Positions 1 through 5,678 of a DNA stretch of 5,774 nt are shown piece after piece (the stretch's first letter is position 1; the number at the start of each line of letters is the position of its first letter). Source of the DNA: JANXVV01 sp038230975 (lineage in GTDB: Bacteria; Planctomycetota; Phycisphaerae; Tepidisphaerales; Tepidisphaeraceae); assembly GCA_038230975.1 (NCBI GenBank), contig JBBRMF010000316.1:1-5774 (forward strand), in the 5' to 3' direction. Below the pieces are notes generated by a model. That model saw only the letters and a program-made list of their open reading frames with translations. It had not been told where the DNA came from and ran no database searches. The translations under genes and the position numbers were made by a program.

Positions 1-44
1 GCCATACCGTTCCTTTACCCGAGATTTCCCATCTGAACCTTTGC

Positions 45-66
45 CGACGACGTTTTTGCGTCGTTG
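45..66. repeat. Short hairpin (8-bp stem)
   Basis: CGACGACG at 45-52 pairs with CGTCGTTG at 59-66 through seven Watson-Crick pairs and one G-T pair, around a TTTTTG loop. No T-tract follows on either strand, so it is not a good intrinsic terminator. It could be the 3' structure of a gene lying to the left, or a REP-like unit. Confidence 0.5.
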
Positions 67-137
67 TGAATAGGATACAAGAACCCAAAGATCGGTCAAT
101 CTAATTCTGGCTGAGCGCCCTTGAAACGACAAACAAA

Positions 138-154
138 AAGGTGCCAGCCACCTT
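138..154. repeat. GGTG/CACC short palindrome
   Basis: AAGGTG at 138-143 is a perfect inverted copy of CACCTT at 149-154, with a five-base centre. It lies about 55 bp upstream of the likely start of the RAYT remnant. Near-palindromic sequences of this GGTGCC-type often accompany RAYT/IS200-like genes, so it may be a decayed REP element. That link is from general recollection of such loci, not from a comparison. Confidence 0.4.
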
Positions 155-207
155 CCGCAGAAGTATCGATAGCACATGCACTTTCGTGCCGTATTCGAAT
201 CAGTGCC

Positions 208-474
208 ATGATGCCATATGTAGACCTAGGCGCATCGAGCGCGGGTGGTGTGTTGTACCAAGTCTTGAACCGCGCCAATCACCGCAATCGCATTTCCCAT
301 AAGCCGGCGGACTACGAAGCGTTTTTGAAACTGCTCGTCGAGCCGTTGGATCGGACTCCCTGCCGACATCTGGGACTCTGTTTGATGCCCAATCACTGGC
401 ACCTCGTTCTGTGCCCGCGCGGCGGGCTGTCTCGTGTGATCGAAATCGAACGGGAAGACTCCGAATTATATTGA
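208..474 (+). pseudogene. REP-associated tyrosine transposase (RAYT, IS200-like), C-terminally truncated remnant
   Basis: The frame encodes the N-terminal half of a Y1-type (HUH) transposase. Near the N-terminus is GGVLYQVLNRANHR, the usual opening strand of RAYT proteins. Around residues 59-67 is LMPNHWHLVL, which holds the HUH metal-binding pair: His codons at 394-396 and 400-402 flank a Trp. Homology stops at about GGLSR, and a TGA closes the frame at 472-474, giving 88 residues from the ATG at 208 where intact family members have roughly 150-250. The lost part would carry the helix with the catalytic Tyr, so the product cannot be an active transposase. The frame is open back to 121, but ATG 208 or 211 fits the family's N-terminus best. 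RAYTs normally process REP palindromes, and palindromes lie on both sides. The remnant is probably domesticated debris with no current function. Confidence 0.8.
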
Positions 475-759
475 CGGCTTCAATGGGCAAAGTTCTGCAT
501 CGCGGACCCATGTCAGCGATGTGTCTTTCAAATCGACTGGTGGCCCCTTTTCCCATTTTCCGACGATAAATCAAACAAAACCAAAATGACCGACCGGGAC
601 CGAAGTTGCACACAAACAACTGGGACAAATTTCACCCCATTCCCTGAAAATCGCGAAAGGCTGGATTTTTCACCACCCCTGAAAGTGTTGCAATTTGTTT
701 CATTTTGTTGCATTGGTGACTCCGTCTTCGATCGAATTCCGCCGCGGCTGAGTAACGTT

Positions 760-779
760 GGGGTGCGTCGAGACACCCC
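760..779. repeat. Degenerate REP-like hairpin
   Basis: GGGGTG at 760-765 pairs with CACCCC at 774-779. The centre contains GTC-GA-GAC (767-774), a second competing palindrome that overlaps the outer one by one base. The arrangement looks like a once perfect longer palindrome of the form GGGTGCGTC/GACGCACCC that lost bases on its right arm. CCGCGG sites flank it at 742-747 and 783-788. Confidence 0.4.
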
Positions 780-816
780 GCACCGCGGAGGGTCCGCAAT
801 TGGCTTGGGAGAAAAT

Positions 817-881
817 GGTGGCAAGGGCGTCTCGCCCGTGCTTTCTCGGGAAGGAAACGCGGGCGAGACGCCCACGCCACC
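817..881. repeat. Imperfect 24-bp inverted repeat (REP/MITE-like)
   Basis: The left arm is 817-840 and the right arm 858-881, each 24 bp. Aligned as reverse complements they match at 21 of 24 positions, with the core GGGCGTCTCGCCCG conserved. The 17-base centre can itself extend the stem (TTTC 842-845 with GAAA 854-857). Repeats of this GGTGGC...GCCACC form, whose core reads like 'GGCGAGACGCC', are familiar as dispersed intergenic repeats in planctomycete-type genomes. It sits about 100 bp before the cytochrome start, outside any gene, and has no T-tract. It is probably a mobile or dispersed palindrome that happens to lie in the upstream region. Confidence 0.75.
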
Positions 882-939
882 TGAAAATTCTCAAGCTCAC
901 TGCGGGCTGATTCTCTAAACATTTGTCGTCCGCTCGGGG

Positions 940-945
940 TATGAT
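940..945 (+). promoter_or_regulatory. Candidate -10 box for the cytochrome gene
   Basis: TATGAT matches the sigma-70 consensus at five of six bases and lies 39 bp before the ATG at 985, leaving room for a short leader. No good -35 lies at 16-18 bp: the bases there read about AAACAT. TTGTCG at 923-928 resembles a -35 but is only 11 bp away. The call therefore rests on the -10 alone. Confidence 0.3.
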
Positions 946-973
946 AGGCAGTGTTCGATCGGGCGACCGTCAC

Positions 974-978
974 AGGAG
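974..978 (+). promoter_or_regulatory. Ribosome binding site that fixes the start of the cytochrome gene
   Basis: AGGAG lies six bases before the ATG at 985. This spacing is ideal and supports 985 as the start, placing a proper signal peptide directly at the N-terminus. Confidence 0.8.
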
Positions 979-984
979 CGATTC

Positions 985-3837
985 ATGGAGTCAGGGTTCG
1001 CGCGGAAGCGCGTTGGTTTTTTTGTCAGTCTCCTGGTTACATTTCCAATCTTGGCTGCGCCAACGACTGGTCCCGGAGTCGTCACGGGTGTTGGCCCGAT
1101 TGTTCCCGGCTTTCAAGCTCTGAAAAATTCGGGCAAGGTGGATGAATCGGCGCAAGGTGAGCTCTTGCTGGCGGAGTTGAATTGCGTGGCCTGCCATGCG
1201 CCAGGCGCGCAGAGCCGCGTGATGCCGAAGGGCGCGCCGGATTTAAGCGAGGCGGGGTTGCGGATCACGCCGCAATATCTGCGGGATTATTTGAGTGGGC
1301 CGCACCAGATGAAACCCGGCACGACGATGCCGGATGTGTTTCACGCCTCGGCACCGGCGGCCAAGGCGGGGGCGGTTGACTTCCTGGTGCATTTCCTGGT
1401 TTCACGGGGCGGGCCCATTGCCGATCCGGTCGGTGCGGGGACGAAGGATCTGGTCGATCAAGGTCGCAAACTTTACGAAACGGTCGGTTGCGTGGCCTGT
1501 CATGCGCCTGAAAAAGGGGACGCACTTAAGACGGCGTCGGTGCCGTTGGGTGATTTGGCGGAGAAGACGACGCTGGATGCGTTGACGAGTTTTCTGCTGG
1601 ACCCTTTGCACGTGCGGCCATCGGGTCGGATGCCGTCCTCGAATCTTTCACCGGGTGAAGCCAAGGCGATTTCCGTTTATCTGCTTCGGCAACAGCTCGA
1701 CGTGCCGAGCCCGACGAGTAAACCGATGCCGGGGACGGGGTTGAATTTTGCGTATTTCGACGGGGTGTTCACCTCCGCCGCCGCCGAGAAGTTTGCGGCG
1801 CTTCAACCTCAGAAGTCCGGCAAGGTCAAAAACTTTACGGTCGAGATTCCCGGAGGCCGAAAAAATTCAGAGCATTTTGGCATGAAGTATGATGGCTGGA
1901 TCTGGATTCCCCGCGATGGGAAATATACTTTCACGGTGGAATCGGATGATGGCGCGATCCTCTCGATCGACACGAAAACCGTCGTCCAGAATGATGGTTC
2001 ACATCCGATGACGCCCGGCAAATCCGGGGACATGACGTTGAAGGCCGGTCAGCATCCGATCGAACTGACCTATTTCCAAAACGGGGGTGGTTTGGGGTTG
2101 GAAGTTTTTTGGAAGGGCCCTGGGATCAAGCGAGAATTGGTTCCCGCCGAAGTGCTGGCCGCCACGGGTGGCAAGGCGATGACACCGTTGAAAAATGAAG
2201 CGTTTACGGTCGATCCCGAGAAGGCCCAAATGGGCGGGCAGATGTTTTCGATGCTCGGGTGTGCTTCGTGCCATGTGCTGCCCGATCATCCATCCGTTCG
2301 CCCGGCGAAAGGGCTTGCGGATTTGAACGTCGTGAATCCGCAAGGTTGTCTCGGCGATCAGATTCTGAAAGGTCGGCCGAATTACGATCTATCTTCCGAT
2401 CAACGGCGGGCGATCATTGCGGCGTTAAAAAATGTCGCTGTTTTTGCAACGCCATTGGAACCCGCGAAACGCGTCATCCATGAGATGGCGGCGATGAACT
2501 GTATTGCCTGTCATCAACGCGATGGAATCGGCGGGGTGACGGCGGATCGGAACGCATTTTTCACATCCACGATTCAGGTTGACCTGGGTGACGATGGACG
2601 GCTTCCACCGCTGTTGACGGGTGTGGGAGCCAAACTATTGCCGGCGGCGTTGGATCGTATTTTGTTCCATGGTGAACTGCGGATTCGGCCTTATATCGCA
2701 ACACGTATGCCGGTCTTCAGTCCCGAAAATCTCAAGGATCTTCCGGATCAGTTGGCCAAGGCGGATGTGGGCGGAGTTGCAGGTAATCCGCCGGCGACCG
2801 TTATCCCGCAATCCGAAAAAGACGGGTGGAAATTGGTGGGGGTGAAGGGCCTGGGCTGCATCAACTGTCACGGGGTGCGCGGCGCGAAATCGATCGGCGT
2901 TCCCGGGGCGGATCTGTCGGTTACGCATGAGCGCATTCGCCCGGAGTGGTTCCGCCGATGGCTTGCCGATCCGGGTAAGCTGGTTCCCGGCACGCGCATG
3001 CCGTCGTTCTGGAATGAGGGAAAATCCAGTTTCACGCAAGTGGCCGATGGCGCGTTTGAGCCGCAGGTCAATGCGATGTGGACGTATCTGCAAAAGGGCT
3101 CGGAGATGGCGATGCCTCTCGGTCTGCGGCTGGATAATTCGGATGAAATCGTACCGCTCGATGAGATCGTCGTACTGCGCGCTTTCGTCACCGGTGTGGG
3201 GCCGCGATCGATTCTCGTGGGTAATCCCGAATCGATCCACTGGGTATTCGATGCCAACTCGATGCGGTTGGCCAAGGCCTGGCATGGCAAGTTCTTCGAT
3301 GCGGCCGGCATTTGGGAGAGCCGTGGTGGAAACGAGCGCCCTCCGCTCGGTAAAGATATCATCGACATGCCTGCTGGCCCATCGTTCGCGGTGCTCGATA
3401 GTCCGGCCGCGACTTGGCCGGAGGTGAATCCTGATGCCAGAAAATTTGATCGCAACATCGGGGGCCTATTCAAAGGCTACACACTCGATCGGCAAGGCCA
3501 TCCCACGTTTCGTTACAGTTTGAATGAGGTAATGATTCAGGAGACGGATTTGCCCGTGGGTACGGGTGTGAAAGCCGCGCTGGAGCGGAACTTTAAATTG
3601 GTCGGCAATGCTTCGACGAAGGACTTTGTTTTCCTGGTCGCATCTGGTCGCACCATCGAAGCAAAAGGCCCGGGGGCATGGCTGATTGATGGCAAGCAGA
3701 CGATTCATCTTTCTGTTGAAGGTCAAACCAATCCTGTCGTTGAAATGCGTGATGGGAAAGAGGGGATAAAGCTCCTGGTTCTGCCGGTCAAATTTGAAAA
3801 TGAAAAAGCGGCGATCAAGGTGGAAGTGAGTTGGTAG
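985..3837 (+). CDS. Exported pentahaem c-type cytochrome with PA14 domain
   Basis: This 950-residue protein is exported and predicted to act in electron transfer outside the cytoplasm. The signal peptide has a basic start (R7, K8, R9), a hydrophobic stretch 10-24 and likely cleavage after A25. Five CxxCH sites follow, with haem-ligand His at 71, 173, 430, 510 and 629. Four have a distal Met in a Met-Pro motif: M115, M216, M575 and M672. The His-to-Met distance is 43-44 residues at sites 1, 2 and 5 but 65 at site 4, which has a longer insert. Site 3 has no Met-Pro; RPNYDLS (464-470) stands in its place. Residues about 253-392 form a PA14 domain (starts FAYFDG, then DGKYTFTVESDDG), often a glycan-binding fold. 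Residues about 720-855 form a region I recall as the tail of similar planctomycete proteins, of unknown function; a beta-rich end follows. No membrane anchor is seen. The next gene encodes a likely partner. The fold calls are firm; substrate and redox partner are unknown. Confidence 0.95.
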   Translation: MESGFARKRVGFFVSLLVTFPILAAPTTGPGVVTGVGPIVPGFQALKNSGKVDESAQGELLLAELNCVACHAPGAQSRVMPKGAPDLSEAGLRITPQYLRDYLSGPHQMKPGTTMPDVFHASAPAAKAGAVDFLVHFLVSRGGPIADPVGAGTKDLVDQGRKLYETVGCVACHAPEKGDALKTASVPLGDLAEKTTLDALTSFLLDPLHVRPSGRMPSSNLSPGEAKAISVYLLRQQLDVPSPTSKPMPGTGLNFAYFDGVFTSAAAEKFAALQPQKSGKVKNFTVEIPGGRKNSEHFGMKYDGWIWIPRDGKYTFTVESDDGAILSIDTKTVVQNDGSHPMTPGKSGDMTLKAGQHPIELTYFQNGGGLGLEVFWKGPGIKRELVPAEVLAATGGKAMTPLKNEAFTVDPEKAQMGGQMFSMLGCASCHVLPDHPSVRPAKGLADLNVVNPQGCLGDQILKGRPNYDLSSDQRRAIIAALKNVAVFATPLEPAKRVIHEMAAMNCIACHQRDGIGGVTADRNAFFTSTIQVDLGDDGRLPPLLTGVGAKLLPAALDRILFHGELRIRPYIATRMPVFSPENLKDLPDQLAKADVGGVAGNPPATVIPQSEKDGWKLVGVKGLGCINCHGVRGAKSIGVPGADLSVTHERIRPEWFRRWLADPGKLVPGTRMPSFWNEGKSSFTQVADGAFEPQVNAMWTYLQKGSEMAMPLGLRLDNSDEIVPLDEIVVLRAFVTGVGPRSILVGNPESIHWVFDANSMRLAKAWHGKFFDAAGIWESRGGNERPPLGKDIIDMPAGPSFAVLDSPAATWPEVNPDARKFDRNIGGLFKGYTLDRQGHPTFRYSLNEVMIQETDLPVGTGVKAALERNFKLVGNASTKDFVFLVASGRTIEAKGPGAWLIDGKQTIHLSVEGQTNPVVEMRDGKEGIKLLVLPVKFENEKAAIKVEVSW

Positions 3838-3840
3838 GTT

Positions 3841-3858
3841 CGTGGGAAGAGTCCCATG
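3841..3858 (+). promoter_or_regulatory. Alternative hairpin competing with the intergenic terminator
   Basis: CGTGGGA at 3841-3847 pairs with TCCCATG at 3852-3858 (six Watson-Crick pairs plus one G-T) around an AGAG tetraloop. Its right arm is the left arm of the terminator-like stem, so the two cannot form together. It begins three bases after the stop codon of the cytochrome gene, where a terminating ribosome would mask its left arm. Confidence 0.4.
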
Positions 3859-3883
3859 GAGCAAGTTCCACGGGCGTTCTTTT
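3853..3883 (+). terminator. Terminator-like hairpin between the two genes
   Basis: The stem pairs 3853-3861 with 3866-3874: CCC/GGG, one A-C mismatch, TGGA/TCCA and a G-T pair, around a CAAG loop. After two bases comes the T-rich run TTCTTTT (3877-3883). This is the shape of an intrinsic terminator, somewhat weakened by the mismatch and the interrupted T-run. It ends only 17 bp before the ATG of the second gene, leaving almost no room for a separate promoter, so it probably acts as a partial terminator or mRNA-processing hairpin that lowers expression of the second gene relative to the first. Confidence 0.55.
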
Positions 3884-3900
3884 AATGAGTCGGTTATTTT

Positions 3901-5490
3901 ATGATGAAACCAATCCGTTCTTTAATTGCGGCCTGCACGTTGATCGGCGCGGTTGCGCTCATTGCTCAGGCGGAAGAATCAAAACCGGCAACTGCACCTG
4001 TCACGCGTCCAACGACGCGCGCGGCGTCGGGTCCGACGACAAAACAAAATCTCCGCGCCGAAAAGGAATCGAACCCCACCGGCCCGGAAGAAGCGTATTA
4101 CAAAATTATCCCGATTCCGATTCCACAGGAACTGGTGCTGGAGATCAGCGGGCTTGAAGTCATGCCGGATGGCAGGCTTTTTGTTGGTTCAAGGCGCGGG
4201 GATATCTATCTGGTTGAAAATGCTAATTCCGACCCGGCGGATAAGGCGACCTTCACGCGCTGGGCGACCGGGTTGCATGAGATCATGGGCCTTGCGCAGC
4301 GTGATGGCTGGATTTATGCTTCGCAGCGCGGTGAGATTACCCGGCTGAAAGACAACAACCATTCGGGTCACGCCGACACTTACGAAACGTTCTATGATGG
4401 GTGGGGCATCCGAGGCGACTATCACGAATATCCGATGATGTCGCACTTTGATAAAAGCGGGAATCTATATGTTGCGCTCTGTTTGACGGGTTCCGATGTC
4501 AGTGATTCTCCGTTTCGCGGCTGGTTTTTTAAGATCACGCCGGAAGGGAAAGGCATCCCCATCGCATGCGGCGTGCGCTCGCCGGGCTCGGTCGGGTTTA
4601 ATCATCTCGGTGAAATATTCTATACCGATAACCAGGGTTTCTGGAACGGCGCGGATAATTTTAAGCAGGTCACTGAAGGGGCGTTCACCGGAAATCCAAC
4701 GGGTAATAAGTGGTATGAGGAAGCGATCAAACTCAATCCCAACTTTGGCCCGAAACCACCTGAGCCGGCGAGTCCGAGTCGCTGGCATCTGGAGGCGGCA
4801 AAGTTCCCAACACTGATCCCGCCGCCGGTGATGTTACCGTATAAAAAGATGGGGCAGTCTGCGAGCGGGATTGTCTGCGATATGAGTGACGGCAAGTTCG
4901 GGCCGTTCAATCATCAACTTTTCGTGGCGGACCAGAGTCATAGCAATGTGGCACGGCTTGGGCTGGAAAAAGTGAAGGGCAAGTATCAGGGATGGGCCAT
5001 TCCGTTTCGGCGCGGTTTCGGTTCGGGAATCGTGCCGATGGTACAGGCGGGAGACGGCTCATGGTTTGTGGGCGGCACCAATCGCGGCTGGGGATCGACG
5101 GGTTCTAAGCCGTTTGCCCTGGAGCGTTTTGTATGGACCGGCAAGACCCCGTTTGAGCTGCTCGATATGAAGCTTCAGTCGGATGGTTTTGAGCTTTCGT
5201 TTACGCAGCCTGTAGATTTGAAAACGGCAGTTGATCCGAATTCTTATGATTTGAGCACGTTCACTTACATCTACCAATCCAGCTACGGCAGTCCAGAGGT
5301 GGATAAGACCGAACCTACGATCAAAAATATCACCGTGAGCCCGGATGGATTGAAGGTAAAGCTGACGATCGATGGGCTGGTGGTCGGCAGCATTCATGAA
5401 CTGCACATGGATGGTTTGAAGAACGCGGCGGACAAGAAGCAGTTGTTGCATACGGTAGTGTATTACACGTTGTGGAACCTCGTGAATTGA
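3901..5490 (+). CDS. Exported sugar-dehydrogenase-like (quinoprotein-type) beta-propeller protein
   Basis: The 529-residue product has a signal peptide (K3, R6, hydrophobic 8-22, cleavage likely after A24 in AQA). A low-complexity Thr/Pro/Arg/Ala linker covers about 25-60. Residues about 75-415 look like the beta-propeller of soluble glucose/sorbosone dehydrogenases and related planctomycete/verrucomicrobial proteins: repeated blade motifs such as SGLEVMPDGRLFVGSRRGD (83-101) and SGNLYVAL, then NRGWGSTGSKPFALERFVW (394-412). D151-D159 (DNNHSGHAD) resembles a calcium-binding loop. Residues about 416-529 form a C-terminal beta-sandwich-like domain ending in YYTLWNL. There is no CxxCH, so it binds no c-haem; the neighbouring cytochrome could accept its electrons. 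No clear Shine-Dalgarno precedes ATG 3901 (ATG 3904 is an alternative), and an in-frame stop at 3886-3888 rules out a start further upstream. Enzyme activity and PQQ binding are unproven; it could be a non-catalytic binding protein. Confidence 0.92.
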   Translation: MMKPIRSLIAACTLIGAVALIAQAEESKPATAPVTRPTTRAASGPTTKQNLRAEKESNPTGPEEAYYKIIPIPIPQELVLEISGLEVMPDGRLFVGSRRGDIYLVENANSDPADKATFTRWATGLHEIMGLAQRDGWIYASQRGEITRLKDNNHSGHADTYETFYDGWGIRGDYHEYPMMSHFDKSGNLYVALCLTGSDVSDSPFRGWFFKITPEGKGIPIACGVRSPGSVGFNHLGEIFYTDNQGFWNGADNFKQVTEGAFTGNPTGNKWYEEAIKLNPNFGPKPPEPASPSRWHLEAAKFPTLIPPPVMLPYKKMGQSASGIVCDMSDGKFGPFNHQLFVADQSHSNVARLGLEKVKGKYQGWAIPFRRGFGSGIVPMVQAGDGSWFVGGTNRGWGSTGSKPFALERFVWTGKTPFELLDMKLQSDGFELSFTQPVDLKTAVDPNSYDLSTFTYIYQSSYGSPEVDKTEPTIKNITVSPDGLKVKLTIDGLVVGSIHELHMDGLKNAADKKQLLHTVVYYTLWNLVN

Positions 5491-5517
5491 GATTCGGGGG
5501 ACACACCGATTATTTAG

Positions 5518-5563
5518 AACCGTGTTCTACCGCCATTTCAAGTGGCCCGGCTAGAACGGTTTT
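5518..5563. terminator. Long imperfect hairpin after the propeller gene
   Basis: AACCG (5518-5522) pairs with CGGTT (5557-5561) and TTCTA (5525-5529) with TAGAA (5552-5556), with a two-base TG bulge. The inner part continues with GCCA (5532-5535) against TGGC (5543-5546). On the + strand it ends in TTTT (5560-5563), so it could terminate transcription of the preceding gene, whose stop is 27 bp upstream. The T-run is short, and the hairpin may belong to the insertion sequence. Both readings are open. Confidence 0.35.
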
Positions 5564-5580
5564 CGCCTCAGTGTACGACA

Positions 5581-5632
5581 CCGGGTGCCACAGGTCGCGG
5601 TACTCCGAGACCTGTGCTGGTTGGGCGTCCGG
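5581..5632. repeat. Strong nested stem-loop
   Basis: CACAGGTC (5589-5596) is a perfect inverted copy of GACCTGTG (5609-5616). Inside, after one mismatch, CGG/CCG adds three pairs around a TACT loop. Outside, CCGG at 5581-5584 can pair with CCGG at 5629-5632 and enclose the whole. The pairs hold on either strand apart from G-T pairs in the outer stem. It is the most stable structure in the window. Confidence 0.7.
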
Positions 5633-5635
5633 CAG

Positions 5636-5650
5636 ACACAGCGGCTGTGT
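5636..5650. repeat. Compact 6-bp hairpin
   Basis: ACACAG (5636-5641) pairs perfectly with CTGTGT (5645-5650) around a three-base loop. On the minus strand it follows a TTGACA (5660 down to 5655), which is the -35 consensus, but no matching -10 lies 16-18 bp on. Confidence 0.55.
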
Positions 5651-5678
5651 TGTTTGTCAAGTGAACCTCGAAGCATAT

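Larger units (their letters stand above)
1..207. other. Left-edge non-coding stretch with small hairpins
   Basis: No convincing gene is visible. All three + frames close early (stops near 36, 73 and 104), so the tail of a gene entering from the left cannot be excluded, but none of the short tails is recognisable. The stretch holds an 8-bp hairpin at 45-66 and a short palindrome at 138-154. It also holds a 4-bp hairpin (GCAC/GTGC, 178-189) just ahead of the transposase remnant. Short hairpins next to a RAYT gene are typical REP context, but these are too small to assign to a named REP family. Confidence 0.5.
475..984. other. 510-bp intergenic region with REP-like palindromes and the leader of the cytochrome gene
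   Basis: Several open frames cross this stretch on both strands, but they overlap each other, lack family features and mostly translate the inverted repeats (Arg/Pro- and Gly-Glu-Thr-Pro-rich strings), so I regard none as a gene. From 475 to about 720 there is AT-richer sequence with no structure I can name; it may be the decayed rest of the RAYT. From about 740 to 881 there are two palindromic elements, described separately. From about 900 to 984 lies the promoter/leader zone of the next gene. Confidence 0.6.
5510..5660 (-). ncRNA. Candidate bridge/seek RNA region of the IS110-type element
   Basis: IS110-family elements carry a structured guide RNA in a non-coding end; in the IS1111 subgroup it lies downstream of the recombinase gene. 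Here the minus-strand transposase ends at 5679 and the next roughly 150 bases contain three stem-loops with intervening loops, about the expected size. A TTGACA hexamer sits at the start. The subgroup cannot be told from 31 residues, and the guide loops cannot be tested without the element's ends, so this is a position- and structure-based suggestion. Confidence 0.3.
5491..5678. other. Structured non-coding flank of an IS110-type element
   Basis: No gene lies between the stop of the propeller gene and the stop of the minus-strand transposase. The stretch begins with GGGGGACACACCGATTATTT (5496-5515), which resembles sequences I associate with RAYT/REP debris, then carries three successive stem-loops. 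The exact junction between host DNA and the insertion sequence cannot be read from one copy. Confidence 0.55.

Noticed and set aside
475..560. A possible out-of-frame continuation of the RAYT (TTTCAAATCG near 530 resembles the usual QGRFKS coding stretch)
   Set aside because: The match is only about ten bases, and the flanking codons give no further RAYT-like residues in any frame.
687..712. Direct repeat of GTTGCA (687-692 and 707-712) in a T-rich stretch
   Set aside because: Six bases in AT-rich DNA is within chance, and no third copy or operator-like symmetry is present.
923..945. TTGTCG...TATGAT as a complete sigma-70 promoter
   Set aside because: The spacer is 11 bp, far from the required 16-18; only the -10 is kept as a weak candidate.
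528..973. Overlapping open frames of 66-115 codons on both strands between the RAYT remnant and the cytochrome
   Set aside because: They overlap each other, have no family features or convincing ribosome sites, and mainly translate the palindromic repeats at 760-881.
2635..3473. Long minus-strand open frames (216 and 201 codons) inside the cytochrome gene
   Set aside because: They lie fully antisense to a gene with five clear haem motifs, resemble no family, and are explained by the GC-biased codon use of the + strand gene.
3925..3936. Lipobox-like IAAC (residues 9-12) in the propeller signal peptide
   Set aside because: The hydrophobic stretch before Cys12 is too short and most of it comes after the Cys, so cleavage at AQA (24) fits better.
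3885..4157. A + strand frame starting at ATG 3885 that overlaps the start of the propeller gene
   Set aside because: It is out of frame with the signal peptide, has no family resemblance and no ribosome site; it is a shadow of the real gene.
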